DNA of 39,650 nucleotides, taken from the NCBI GenBank assembly GCA_049515175.1, contig JBEKUI010000008.1, positions 1 through 39,650 of the forward strand. Direction: 5' to 3'. The position numbers were made by a program, and so were the translations under genes. Positions within the stretch are counted from its first letter, which is position 1, and every line of letters begins with the position of its first letter. This document shows, one piece after another, positions 32,133-39,650 of the stretch. Under the pieces are notes generated by a model, which was not told the DNA's origin, made no database searches, and saw only the letters and a program-made list of their open reading frames with translations. The stretch is from JACQNR01 sp049515175. GTDB lineage: Bacteria; Acidobacteriota; Terriglobia; UBA7540.

Positions 32133-32234
32133 AAGAGCGTCTTGTCAGCGGACTTTTCGATGAGCGCTGACCCTTACTTCCCTCGGCACTTCCGCCCTAC
32201 TTTCTACTTCCCATTTCCTACTTCCTCTTAAGGC

Positions 32235-33164
32235 CTACCCCTGCTGCGGGGCCACATAAACCGTTGGGCCCTTCTTGATTTCCGACTCGAGCATCATCGG
32301 GGCGGGCCCGCTGATGCCGCCGTCTTTCCTCACTCGCCAGAAATGCACGCCCATGAAGACCGAGGCGATTAGAGGAATGGCGATGCAATGCCAAATGTAG
32401 GCGCGCAGCAAGGCGTTGGCGTCCACAATCGACCCGCCCAGCAGCGCAAAGCGCACGTCGTTGTAGGGCGTCATCCCAAGCTGCGGCCCAAATGGCCCTT
32501 CGTGGCCAAGCAGGGGCGTGGCACGCGCCATGTTCGTACCCACGGTTACCGCCCAGAACCCCAGTTGATCGTCGGGGAGCAGATAGCCGGTGAAAGAGAG
32601 CAGCATGGTCATCACCAGCAGCAGCACTCCCACCACCCAGTTGAACTCTCGCGGCCGCTTATACGATCCGGTGAGAAAGACCCGGAACATGTGCAGCCAC
32701 ACGGTAATGATCATCAGGTGGGCCGCCCAGCGGTGCATGTTCCGCAACAGTCTGCCGAAGGGCACATCGCTCATCAGATAGATGATGTCGTGGTACGCCT
32801 GCCCCTTGGTGGGATGGTAGTAGTACATCAGCAGGACGCCGGTGAGGGTCAGGACAATGAAGAGGTAAAAACTGATTCCGCCCATCCCCCAGGTGTAACT
32901 GTAACGGACCGCGTCGCGATTGATCTTGGCGGGATGAAGGTGCAAGAAGACGTTCGAAAGGACGCCGAGCGCGCGGCTGCGCTCGCTTTCGTCGTGCTTG
33001 ACGCGGAAGATGGACTTGTAAAGAGAGGTCTTTTGGGGCTCCTTGAGAGGCTCGAGAACATCCTTCCTCGCCTTCTCGGTCAGGCCCTTGACCGTTTCGC
33101 GGAGCTTCTCGATTTGAGGCCCCGATTCCTTTTTCCCGGAACCGCCGCCTTCAACCTCTGCCAT
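32235..33164 (-). CDS. Cytochrome b, N-terminal (b6-type) half
   Basis: The product has 309 residues. After about 85 soluble residues come four transmembrane helices. Haem ligands are H144 and H158 (MHRWAAHLMIITVWLHMF), 14 apart, and H259 and H274 (AYIWHCIAI, GVHFWRVRK), 15 apart. The 14/15 spacing is that of cytochrome b6, not of mitochondrial-type bc1. SFTGYLLPDDQLGFWAVTVGTNM is the usual quinol-oxidation-site region. No Cys for a covalent extra haem is visible at the standard place. It works with the Rieske protein upstream and the C-half gene downstream. Confidence 0.95.
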   Translation of the reverse strand: MAEVEGGGSGKKESGPQIEKLRETVKGLTEKARKDVLEPLKEPQKTSLYKSIFRVKHDESERSRALGVLSNVFLHLHPAKINRDAVRYSYTWGMGGISFYLFIVLTLTGVLLMYYYHPTKGQAYHDIIYLMSDVPFGRLLRNMHRWAAHLMIITVWLHMFRVFLTGSYKRPREFNWVVGVLLLVMTMLLSFTGYLLPDDQLGFWAVTVGTNMARATPLLGHEGPFGPQLGMTPYNDVRFALLGGSIVDANALLRAYIWHCIAIPLIASVFMGVHFWRVRKDGGISGPAPMMLESEIKKGPTVYVAPQQG

Positions 33165-33181
33165 TGACCTCTCCGACGCTG

Positions 33182-33243
33182 CGCCGTGCCAGCCTTCAGG
33201 CCGGCAATGATTCTAACCCTGCATGCCGGGCCGAAGTCCGGTG
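33182..33243. repeat. REP-like GC-rich palindromic spacer between Rieske and cytochrome b genes
   Basis: GCCTTCAGGCCGGC and GCCGGGCCGAAGTCCGGTGC words form overlapping inverted repeats, related to the element at 22745-22800. It is non-coding and lies directly after the Rieske stop on the minus strand. Confidence 0.45.
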
Positions 33244-33849
33244 CTAGACCGGAATGTAAGCTCCCGGATCGTTGAACTGATCCGTCCCACCCTTTGGCCA
33301 GGAATAGAGTTTACTGGTGTCCACGACGATTTGACCTTGGGCGTCCAACTCGACACGGGCGCGGTCCATGGGCCGCGGCGCGGGACCCTCGAAGTTAATG
33401 CCTTCCGGCGTATACCCGCTCCCGTGGCACGGGCACTTAAACTTGTTCTCACTGGGTTTCCAGTCCGGCGTGCATCCCAGGTGAGTGCACCGACCGTAGA
33501 TAACGAAAATCCGATCTGCTTCCCGCACCACCCAGATCCGCGCCAGTTGCTTGAACCGTTCATCCACGCCCAGTTGAAAGTCTGATGGATATCCGAGCTT
33601 GAAAACCGTGCTGGGCTCAAAAAGAGTGCGGGGAAAAAAGAAACGGAGGAACATCAAGAAATTGGCGGCCAGAAATGCGCCAATGCTCGTCCAGATGAAG
33701 CGACGGCGTGGCTTGTTCACCTGAGGCTTGGATGCGGCGGTGGCGGGCCTGGCCGCCGCTGGGCGTTCCGGTTTGGTGGGTGGCACGGCAGATGCCGCTC
33801 CGGCTGGCTTTACCGCAGCCGGGGCATGAACGTCGTCAGCGTTCGACAT
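33244..33849 (-). CDS. Rieske iron-sulfur protein
   Basis: The product has 201 residues. A Pro/Ala/Lys-rich soluble N-terminus of 45 residues precedes one transmembrane helix (about 51-72, FIWTSIGAFLAANFLMFLRFF). The 2Fe-2S boxes are CTHLGC (residues 121-126) and CPCHGSGY (139-146), with the disulfide Cys in place. It takes electrons from quinol at the b-type subunit. The ATG has an AGGGAGG Shine-Dalgarno and a strong promoter lies upstream, so it opens the respiratory operon. Confidence 0.96.
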   Translation of the reverse strand: MSNADDVHAPAAVKPAGAASAVPPTKPERPAAARPATAASKPQVNKPRRRFIWTSIGAFLAANFLMFLRFFFPRTLFEPSTVFKLGYPSDFQLGVDERFKQLARIWVVREADRIFVIYGRCTHLGCTPDWKPSENKFKCPCHGSGYTPEGINFEGPAPRPMDRARVELDAQGQIVVDTSKLYSWPKGGTDQFNDPGAYIPV

Positions 33850-33926
33850 TCGAGTCGCCCTCCCTAAAGAACACGGAAGAATTTAGGACTAGCGATGAAT
33901 TTCTGAAGTGAGCCCGGATATGTAAC

Positions 33927-33954
33927 TTTATATGACCAACTTTCTGTCTGTCAA
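33927..33954 (-). promoter_or_regulatory. Main promoter of the bc-oxidase operon
   Basis: On the minus strand TTGACA (33954-33949) and TATAAA (33932-33927) are 16 bp apart, with a perfect -35 and five of six matches in the -10. Transcription would start near 33920, giving a leader of about 70 nt before the Rieske ATG at 33849. The following 14 kb of co-directional, close-spaced genes could be one transcript. Confidence 0.65.
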
Positions 33955-34046
33955 GAAAATTGTATATCTCATAGCCGGAGGTGGCCCTGGAATTAACGGA
34001 AGTCAGGATCGTGCCGGCGTTATCGCTGCCCAGGAAACCTTCCTCA

Positions 34047-35732
34047 CTACTCGTGTGGTGGCCGCAAGCGCCGGTCAAGCTGGCGAGCGCGCTCAAATTC
34101 CGCCGCAGCCTGAGCGGCGTCGCCCTTCTGGCGCAGCGCGAGTCCCATATGGTAGTGCGCCGGAGCATAGTTCGGCGCCAATTTGAGCGCCGACTGCAAC
34201 TGCTCCATCGCGCCCTCCACATCTCCTTTGCGCAACTTGCTCGCGCCGGTGTTGGTGGCGAGAGTTGCGGACAGCGTATTGGCGCGATCTTTGTTGAGGC
34301 GCTCGGCCTGGCCAGATTCCTCCGCGGCGCGAGCCAGGTCGCCCTTGTGACGATATGCCGTGGCCAGCGCTTGATGGGCTCCCGCGTCTTTGGGGTCGAG
34401 TTGGAGGGCGGTTTGGAGTTCTTCGATGGCCGCGTCGATCCCGCCCTTCTGCCTCAGGACGGCGCCGAGGATGTAATGTGCCGCCTCGTAGTCGGGACGG
34501 ATGGCGATCGCCCGGTGGAGGTGCACGGCCGCCTCGTCCAATTTTCCCTGCTGCCAGAAGATTACGGCCAGCGTGTAAGGTGGCTCAGGAAGCGTGGGTC
34601 CCAGCTCCACGGCCTTGCGCAGCGCAGCGATAGCCCCCTCAAAGTCCTGTTTCTGTTTGAGGGCTACGGCCAGGTTGTAGTGGGCTTCGGCGTTCCGGGG
34701 ATCGAGTTCGATCAGCGCGCGATAGGTAGCGATCGCCTCTTCCCAGCGCGCTTGCTGAAGCAGCACCAGTCCCAGGTTGTTCCGCGCCGCGTAAAACTGA
34801 GGGTTCAGCTTGACAGAGGTTTGAAACTCCGCGAGCGCCCCTTCGCCATCGCCTTGCTGCAAGTACACCAGTCCAAGATTGTTGTGCGCCTCCGGGCGGT
34901 CGGGCGCCAGTTCGATGACCTTACGAAATGCCTGCACGGCGTCGATAAGGTAATCCTGGCGGTGCAACGCCATGCCCATGTTCTCGAAGATCTCGTAGGA
35001 GCGCGGGTTCAGCCTGGCTGCCACCTGGAACTCTGCCAGGGCCGGCTCGAATTTCCCCTGCTTGTCATAGACGAGTGCCAGGTAGTAGTGCGCCTCGGCG
35101 TGGTGGGGATTCAAGTCGAGCGCGCTGCGGAGTTGTGAAGCCGCTGGGCCGTATTCCTGCAGAAAGTAGTGCGTCACACCCAGGCGGTAATGCGCTTCGA
35201 CAAGGTTGGGGTTGGCCTTGAGCGCGGTTTCAAATTCCGTCTTGGCGCCCAGGAAATTGCCACGCGCGGCGAGCGCCGCCCCCAGGGCGTGATGAACCTC
35301 CGGCCAGTCGGGCTGCAAGCGCAGCGCCCCCTGGTAAAAGCTGATCGCTCCCTCGAGGTCTTTCCGGCGCTCGAGCGCCCGGCCCATGTTCCAGTAGGCT
35401 TGTGCAAACGTGGGGCCCAGCGCGATGGCTTTGCGAAACTCGACGACGGCCTTGTCCACCTCGCCCGCTTCGAGATACGCCCAGCCGAGCGAATTGTGCG
35501 TGGTGGGGGCCTTGGGCGCGTACTGAACGGCCAGGCGAAACTGCGCGATCGCCGTCTTCAGATCATTTTTCTGGAGCGCCGACAACCCCTGGCTGTAATG
35601 GCGTTCGGCGGCAGCCTGGGCGTTCGCGGGCGCCGGGCCCGGCGCCTGCGGCAGGCCTGTGACATTCAAGAGGACCAGGGCGAGGGCGAGTCGAGCGAAG
35701 CAATTCATGTCGATTTCTCGCACCGAACTCAT
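34047..35732 (-). CDS. Exported TPR-repeat protein
   Basis: The ATG at 35732 overlaps the stop of the upstream ASPIC-type gene (ATGA), so I chose it; an alternative ATG at 35708 gives a neater signal peptide (MNCFARLALALVLLNVTG). The product has 561 residues. About fourteen TPR motifs fill the protein after the signal, with repeated A-x-Y-N-L-G-x-x-L and A-x-A-x-F-x-x-A-L-x-L-x-P positions, such as AHNNLGLVYLQQGDGEGALAEFQ and EAHYNLAVALKQKQDFEGAIAAL. It is a scaffold in the periplasm. CRTAC1-type ASPIC/UnbV proteins and TPR proteins often pair in Acidobacteriota, as here. A specific partner is unknown. Confidence 0.9.
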   Translation of the reverse strand: MSSVREIDMNCFARLALALVLLNVTGLPQAPGPAPANAQAAAERHYSQGLSALQKNDLKTAIAQFRLAVQYAPKAPTTHNSLGWAYLEAGEVDKAVVEFRKAIALGPTFAQAYWNMGRALERRKDLEGAISFYQGALRLQPDWPEVHHALGAALAARGNFLGAKTEFETALKANPNLVEAHYRLGVTHYFLQEYGPAASQLRSALDLNPHHAEAHYYLALVYDKQGKFEPALAEFQVAARLNPRSYEIFENMGMALHRQDYLIDAVQAFRKVIELAPDRPEAHNNLGLVYLQQGDGEGALAEFQTSVKLNPQFYAARNNLGLVLLQQARWEEAIATYRALIELDPRNAEAHYNLAVALKQKQDFEGAIAALRKAVELGPTLPEPPYTLAVIFWQQGKLDEAAVHLHRAIAIRPDYEAAHYILGAVLRQKGGIDAAIEELQTALQLDPKDAGAHQALATAYRHKGDLARAAEESGQAERLNKDRANTLSATLATNTGASKLRKGDVEGAMEQLQSALKLAPNYAPAHYHMGLALRQKGDAAQAAAEFERARQLDRRLRPPHE

Positions 35733-36284
35733 TTCGGCGGGAAAGAGACGCTCTTGACGATGCCTTTGCCTTCTTCGACCCAGATGAGCCGGTCGCCGGC
35801 GACGTTTTCGAGCGTATCTGTCTGCCCGCTCGGCCAGCGGATTTCGATGCGGTCGGCCTCGGTGGCCTTGCCAAGGCCGAAGTGGACGCGCAGGTCGTTT
35901 TGCGAAGCGTAGCTCGCGCCGCTGCGGACTTCGTCGATCTGCATGCGGTCACCAGAAACGCACTTCAGGCGGGCGCCAATTCCGCTGCGGTTCGACTGCG
36001 TACCGAGGGTCTTGATTTTGATCCAGTGGTTGCCCGTCGCGGAATCGCAGCGCAACAGTTCCGGAAAATCATTGACGGCATTTATGACCACGTCGACGTC
36101 CCCATCGTTGTCAAAGTCGCCGAACGCGCATCCGCGCGCCGAGGGGAGAGGGAGCGGCAAGAGGAAGAGCCGCTGCCCGCGCGACAACCGGGTCCAGGCT
36201 GCGCTCGAACCCGACGGCAAAGGCTCCGCCGAGGACGAGGCCCGCCCGCCGCAGCGCATCGCGTCTTGTCCAGTTCGCACTCAT
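35729..36284 (-). pseudogene. CRTAC1-type ASPIC/UnbV protein with internal deletion and frameshift
   Basis: The ATG at 36284 starts a Tat signal (MSANWTRRDALRRAGLVLGG), which runs into a stop near 36111. A second frame, open from 36280, carries the C-terminal FG-GAP and ASPIC domain: RGCAFGDFDNDGDVDVVINAVND, IKIKTLGTQSNRSGIGARLKCV, VRSGASYASQNDLRVHFGLGKATEADRIEIRWPSGQTDTLENV. The full family has about 500-600 residues, so the middle (most FG-GAP repeats) is missing. The signal and the C-terminal part are in different frames at a junction near 36130-36190. The best reading is a deletion between the export signal and the last repeat, with loss of frame. The downstream TPR gene still overlaps ATGA, so translation coupling was once intact. 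Confidence 0.7.
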
Positions 36285-36481
36285 TGAGGTCTGCCCAGAC
36301 CGCCCAGGGGCACAGTCGGCGCGTGGCTTGGTGAAGAATCCCTTGGCTCGCTCTCCAGCCTTGGGATGATACCGCACGAAAAGAAATTGTCGCCAGCGCT
36401 ATCCCGCATCACGCGCGCGGATTCGGACGCGTTCGCGCGGAGCGTAAATAGATCGATTCGCGGGGAGTCGTAAGCACGGGC

Positions 36482-37426
36482 TCAAACGGACAGGGCTTTC
36501 TCGACGATCTCGATTCCTGTCCGCCGAAGGAAGTCATCCGGCGATTCGCCGCCGATTAGAATGATCGCGTAATCGTTGGGAAGCTCGACCTTGTTCCCCT
36601 CAGCAATCAACGTGACAGAAGCGGGGCCGATTTCCACGACTTCAGACCGGCGACGGATCTGGATCTTCTCACTCTTCAGCGCCGTCTCGAGGAACTTGCG
36701 GTTCCGCTCGCGGGCGCGCTGGCAGGAGTCGCCTCGATAGCTGAGCGTCACGCGGTTGGTGCCGGAGCGGCTCAGGGCGAGCGCCGCTTCGATCGCCGAA
36801 TCGCCTCCACCGACCACCAGAAGATGCTTGTCCTGGTAAGAGTCCGCCTCGATGAGCCGGTAGGAAACCTTCGTCAGATCCTCGCCCGGCACGCCGAGGC
36901 GGCGCGGTGTGCCGCGCTTGCCGATGGCCAGCACCACCCAGCGCGCGCGGTACGCGCCCTTGCTCGTCACGATCTCGAACCCGTGGTGGTTGCGTTGAAT
37001 GCGCTCGACCCGTTCATTGGTCTGGACGCGCACGCCGGTGTTCGGCAGGATTGCCTTGCCGCCGATCAGTTCCAGCGTCCCGGTTTCCGGGCAGGCGTGT
37101 ACACAGCTTCCGCAGCCCACACACAGGGAGGCATTGATGATCGGCTGCGGTTTTCCCTGCCCGCCGCTCGGGCCGGTTTGGATGGCCGCACTGTGGACCT
37201 GCCACATCGCCAGCGCCGCGCCGCAATGCGCGCAGAAGGCCGTCCCGCGGGCGATGGTTTTGCCGCAGCGCGGGCAGGGACGCAGGCCCGTCGCACCCCC
37301 CACGGAAGCTCCGACGGGCGGGGCGCCTCCACCCGGCTTCGCGGCGTGGGCGAGCTGCTTCAAATACCCCCGGACGAAGAAGAGGGTAACTCCCACAGCG
37401 ATCAGAGCAGCGAGCAAGGTCTCCAT
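36482..37426 (-). CDS. Zn-ribbon/4Fe-4S/NAD(P) oxidoreductase lacking the FAD-binding fold
   Basis: The product has 314 residues. One N-terminal helix (about 3-18) is followed by a zinc ribbon (CPRCG at 51, CAHCG at 65). A half-ferredoxin CVGCGSCVHACP (residues 102-113) comes next. The C-terminal half of a YpdA/thioredoxin-reductase-like flavoprotein follows: YRARWVVLAIGKRGTPRRLGV, the NAD(P) Rossmann motif HLLVVGGGDSAIEAALALS (about 201-219), VTLSYRGDSC and NDYAIILIGGESPDDFL. The first Rossmann fold for FAD, with GxGxxG, should lie between the ferredoxin and GVRVQTNERV but is absent. The join is in frame near 37040. Either the gene is inactivated or it works without FAD. It is beside a b-type membrane protein and a multihaem cytochrome. 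Confidence 0.75.
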   Translation of the reverse strand: METLLAALIAVGVTLFFVRGYLKQLAHAAKPGGGAPPVGASVGGATGLRPCPRCGKTIARGTAFCAHCGAALAMWQVHSAAIQTGPSGGQGKPQPIINASLCVGCGSCVHACPETGTLELIGGKAILPNTGVRVQTNERVERIQRNHHGFEIVTSKGAYRARWVVLAIGKRGTPRRLGVPGEDLTKVSYRLIEADSYQDKHLLVVGGGDSAIEAALALSRSGTNRVTLSYRGDSCQRARERNRKFLETALKSEKIQIRRRSEVVEIGPASVTLIAEGNKVELPNDYAIILIGGESPDDFLRRTGIEIVEKALSV

Positions 37427-37438
37427 ATCGAAATGACT

Positions 37439-38137
37439 CTAGCGGACTCCGAAAAGCATTACCACCACGATGTGGATTCCAGCGAGGACCGCGAAGGAAT
37501 AGCTGAACGGTTTGTGGACCACATGCCAGAAGTGAAAGACTTGCTGCGACCTCGCGAGGAAGAGGATGCGCTTGGCGAGCGAAGCCTGGTGGCGGGCGGC
37601 GTCGATCACCTGCTCGAGCTCGGCGTTACGCGAAGAGAGCAGACCACCGAGCGTTCCCAGTTTTCCCCAGCGGCCGGCGGCGTGCCGGCGCACCCGGGCG
37701 ATGTGGAAGACCCGCGCGATATCCAGGGCCACCATGGTGCCCAGCGCAGTCACCATCGACTGGGACTGCACCTCGTCATCGCTCGGCAGCCGAAAGACGG
37801 GCGCAAGCACGGCGGCGGGGACAATCCTCTGTTCCGTCAGCTGGCCCCCCAACTGCGCCAGCAGCTCCTGCGCCTCTTTCAGGAACAGCGCCGCGGCGTT
37901 GAGGCTGCGCGGAATCTGTGCGAAAAGGTACTTGCTGGCCACGCCACTCAATGCCACGGCACTCATGATCCAGAAAGCCATTCCCGCCAGTCCGCCAAAC
38001 TTCACCGAGGCGTGGATGGCAATGACGAAGGGCGCGGTTACGCCGAACAGGATGTGGAAATCCAGCCAGTGCTTGTTGTTTCCCCGCTGCCGAAGCCAAT
38101 TGCAGCGTTTGCGGATGGGATAGAGAAAAATCGCCAC
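37439..38137 (-). CDS. b-type/ferric-reductase-like membrane protein, N-terminus probably missing
   Basis: A GTG at 38137 opens 232 residues, but the frame reaches back only five codons to the TAG of the cytochrome gene, so no signal or first helix is present. Four helices are visible: WLDFHILFGVTAPFVIAIHASVKF, MAFWIMSAVALSGVASKYLFAQIP, VFHFWHVVHKPFSYSFAVLAGIHIVVVML and a soluble middle. Paired His (HILF, IHASVKF, HFWHVVHKPF, GIHIVV) could bind two b haems. Relatives begin with one or two more helices. Both this gene and the cytochrome upstream look cut at the same join. It is adjacent to the oxidoreductase 12 bp further on. The products may form a membrane electron-transfer unit. Confidence 0.6.
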   Translation of the reverse strand: MAIFLYPIRKRCNWLRQRGNNKHWLDFHILFGVTAPFVIAIHASVKFGGLAGMAFWIMSAVALSGVASKYLFAQIPRSLNAAALFLKEAQELLAQLGGQLTEQRIVPAAVLAPVFRLPSDDEVQSQSMVTALGTMVALDIARVFHIARVRRHAAGRWGKLGTLGGLLSSRNAELEQVIDAARHQASLAKRILFLARSQQVFHFWHVVHKPFSYSFAVLAGIHIVVVMLFGVR

Positions 38138-38152
38138 GAAGAGCGCGCCGCC

Positions 38153-38878
38153 CTAAGGTTTGTGACACTTCGCGCAGGCCACCTGAAGGTGCGCGCCGGT
38201 CAGCGGGAACTTCGTCTTCGTATGGTCAAACCTCGAAGGCTTCTTCCAGTCGTTCAGCGAGTGGCATTGGAGGCAGTTCTTCCCCAACTGGCCGCGATGG
38301 CGGTCTTCGTAGCAGGAGGTGCAGTCCCGCGGGAGGCCGAGGAAGGTGCGGTTGAGATCCTTCATCTTGATCGCTGGACGTTCCGCCTCCGAAATGTGCT
38401 CCGCATTGTGGCACTGCTGGCAAGCGAGTTCCGCGTGCTTGCCTTCCAGCGCGTAACCGGTCTTGGTATGGTCGAAGGCCTTTTGGGAGGGCTGCCAATG
38501 GATCAGGCTGAAGTTCTCGCCATTGTGTTCGGAATGACAGGCGATGCAATCTTTGCTGGTCGAAGAAGGGTTGACGACTGCGACGTGATAACCCCGGCGA
38601 CGCGAAACCCGCCAATCAATTTCTTTGTGACATTCTAGGCAAGCGTAGATCGCCGAGCCGGCCGCCAGCTTGTGGCAGGAGAGGCATTGCAGCGGACCGT
38701 TCATGGAGGCGTGGGCACGCGAGATAGGGCCGGGCGAAATCTGCGCCAACGCCGCGCTGGCCAGCGAAAGATAAAGGAAGGCGAAAGCCGCCAGCTTTCG
38801 GCGCCCGCTCGATCTCGGATCCTTTTCCGGCGCGACTTCCCTAACGATTGTCGCGGTCGGTACCGCCTTGGTGTTCAA
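38153..38878 (-). CDS. Exported multihaem cytochrome c with a mutated fifth site, truncated at its end
   Basis: A TTG at 38878 with GAGGAG 2 nt upstream starts 241 residues; no ATG is near. A signal peptide follows (LAAFAFLYLSLASAALAQ). CXXCH sites lie at residues 65, 80, 111, 153, 202 and 235. A seventh site reads CTSCY at 186, where the His codon CAC is TAC; the next residues EDRHRGQLG match the family, in which this is CxxCHEDxHRGQLG. The protein ends at CAKCHKP, but relatives continue with more haem sites after this segment. The following membrane gene lies in the same frame after the TAG, so a deletion may join the two. Cytochrome c3-like identity is firm; function as electron carrier is likely. 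Confidence 0.85.
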   Translation of the reverse strand: MNTKAVPTATIVREVAPEKDPRSSGRRKLAAFAFLYLSLASAALAQISPGPISRAHASMNGPLQCLSCHKLAAGSAIYACLECHKEIDWRVSRRRGYHVAVVNPSSTSKDCIACHSEHNGENFSLIHWQPSQKAFDHTKTGYALEGKHAELACQQCHNAEHISEAERPAIKMKDLNRTFLGLPRDCTSCYEDRHRGQLGKNCLQCHSLNDWKKPSRFDHTKTKFPLTGAHLQVACAKCHKP

Positions 38879-39121
38879 CGCTCCTCGCCCTCAGGGGGTC
38901 AGTGATGAGCAATTCACCGTCCAGATTGCCAATTGCTTGGCCGGGAGAATGAGGGTGGTTACGGGCGCGAGGACTTCAGGAGAAACATCTGGCAAGCACC
39001 CCACCCAAAACACCGAGAGGCGGGTTACCTCGGCCGTCCTTCGAGAAAGGCCGGACGCCGCTTCTTCAAATGGGGGCCAACTGCGGTTTTGAGGACCGGG
39101 AAAATCACTCCCTGCCGGCCC

Positions 39122-39650
39122 TCAGATCCTGACATAAATCTTTCGCTTGTACATCCAGAGGAGAATCGCCCAGAAAACAAGGAGCACCGCCGTCCCCCGC
39201 AGGAAGGGTTCGAGTCCCACGCCGAGGAATTGGAAGAACTGCGGACCCAGGTTGATGCGGAACGAATCGATGATGAAACGCTGAGCGAGATGAGGGAGAA
39301 GGTAAGCCACGATGGAATTCATCCCGATGACGACCAGCGGGAAGGCCCATTTCCTGTGGCCTCGGACATCGATCAGCCAGCTGAATGCCGCCAGCAAGAG
39401 GAAGCAGGCGCCGCAGCTGAAGAGCGTCCAGCTGGGCGTCCAAATGCGCTTCACCACCGGGCATATGTGTGTGTAGTGGAAAAAGAGCCCTGTGACGATG
39501 CCGGCCACGCCCGCGACCAGAAGCTGCTTCATAGGGATCTTGGGTGAAGCAGCGCGCAGCCAGCGTCCGGCGATGGCACCGAGGATCATCGTGCCCAGGG
39601 TGGGAATGAAACTGAGCGTCAGATAGCCACCGCCATTGGCGACGAAGGGA
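39122..39650 (-). CDS. NagX/HGSNAT-like membrane acyltransferase (C-terminal part)
   Basis: The frame is open from the right edge (PFVANGGGYLTLSFIPTLGTMILG) to a TGA at 39122. The visible 175 residues hold five to six transmembrane helices with YTHICPVVKRIWTPSWTLFSCG, WAFPLVVIGMNSIVAYLL and FLRGTAVLLVFWAILLWMYKRKIYVRI. This is the C-terminal half of DUF5009/heparan-alpha-glucosaminide acetyltransferase-like proteins (NagX), which move acyl groups across the membrane to sugars. The N-terminal half is outside the window. Nothing recognisable lies between 38879 and 39121. Confidence 0.85.
   Translation of the reverse strand, partial: PFVANGGGYLTLSFIPTLGTMILGAIAGRWLRAASPKIPMKQLLVAGVAGIVTGLFFHYTHICPVVKRIWTPSWTLFSCGACFLLLAAFSWLIDVRGHRKWAFPLVVIGMNSIVAYLLPHLAQRFIIDSFRINLGPQFFQFLGVGLEPFLRGTAVLLVFWAILLWMYKRKIYVRI

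Noticed and set aside
36824..38638. Plus-strand frame of 604 codons
   Set aside because: It is a shadow across three minus-strand genes whose haem, Fe-S and NAD(P) motifs are real.

Overview
This 39.65 kb window reads as a chromosomal segment of a GC-rich, Gram-negative-type aerobic bacterium. The best guess is an Acidobacteriota (Bryobacter/Solibacter-like). The guess rests on overall gene style: a split b-type quinol:cytochrome c reductase with a giant multihaem c subunit, two oxidase subunit III genes, CRTAC1/TPR pairs, and word-like intergenic repeats. It is not based on a marker gene.

Layout. (1) Positions 1-6.1 kb, plus strand: the tail of a PpiC/SurA-type prolyl isomerase, an outer-membrane beta-barrel, an NHL-repeat propeller, a secreted cytochrome with up to 12 haems and a membrane-anchored TPR protein, all tightly packed. 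This looks like an extracellular or trans-outer-membrane electron-transfer locus. A decayed 3' end of a second such cytochrome follows it. (2) 6.1-7.5 kb: a PilZ-domain protein and a Tat-exported sugar isomerase/epimerase-like protein. (3) 7.6-12.0 kb, minus strand: a late haem operon, a hemD-hemE fusion followed by hemH and hemG/hemY. A secreted CBM9-like protein lies next to it. (4) 13.0-17.15 kb: a visibly AT-richer accessory island. It holds a DndB-like DGQHR protein, an unrecognised partner, the broken-off start of a D12-type DNA adenine methyltransferase, an intact convergent D12 methyltransferase with a leaderless-looking promoter, a small ORF with a perfect Shine-Dalgarno, and four iteron-like 29-bp direct repeats. 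This is the strongest candidate for an undescribed system. (5) 17.15-33.9 kb, minus strand: a respiratory supercluster. Transcription starts at a clear TTGACA-16-TATAAA promoter and reads Rieske, cytochrome b (N half), cytochrome b (C half), membrane-anchored octahaem cytochrome c, cupredoxin-like lipoprotein, and oxidase subunits II, I, III, III and IV. A CAMCY-motif protein, ctaA and ctaB follow. Further on are a two-TM protein with a DUF420 assembly factor, a hicBA toxin-antitoxin pair and a HEAT-repeat membrane protein. (6) 34.0-38.9 kb, minus strand: a TPR protein and four neighbours that look damaged (CRTAC1-type ASPIC/UnbV protein, Fe-S/NAD(P) oxidoreductase, b-type membrane protein, multihaem cytochrome c). 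Each lacks a piece its family normally has. (7) The right edge holds the 3' part of a NagX/HGSNAT-like membrane acyltransferase.

How it fits together: the haem operon supplies protohaem; ctaB and ctaA turn it into haem A for the caa3/aa3-type oxidase; the bc-type complex with its octahaem subunit passes electrons from quinol to the oxidase. The 5' multihaem locus would link the periplasm to the outside. The 13-17 kb island and hicBA look like acquired genome-defence or DNA-modification cargo. All functional calls come from reading motifs by eye; no similarity search was possible.
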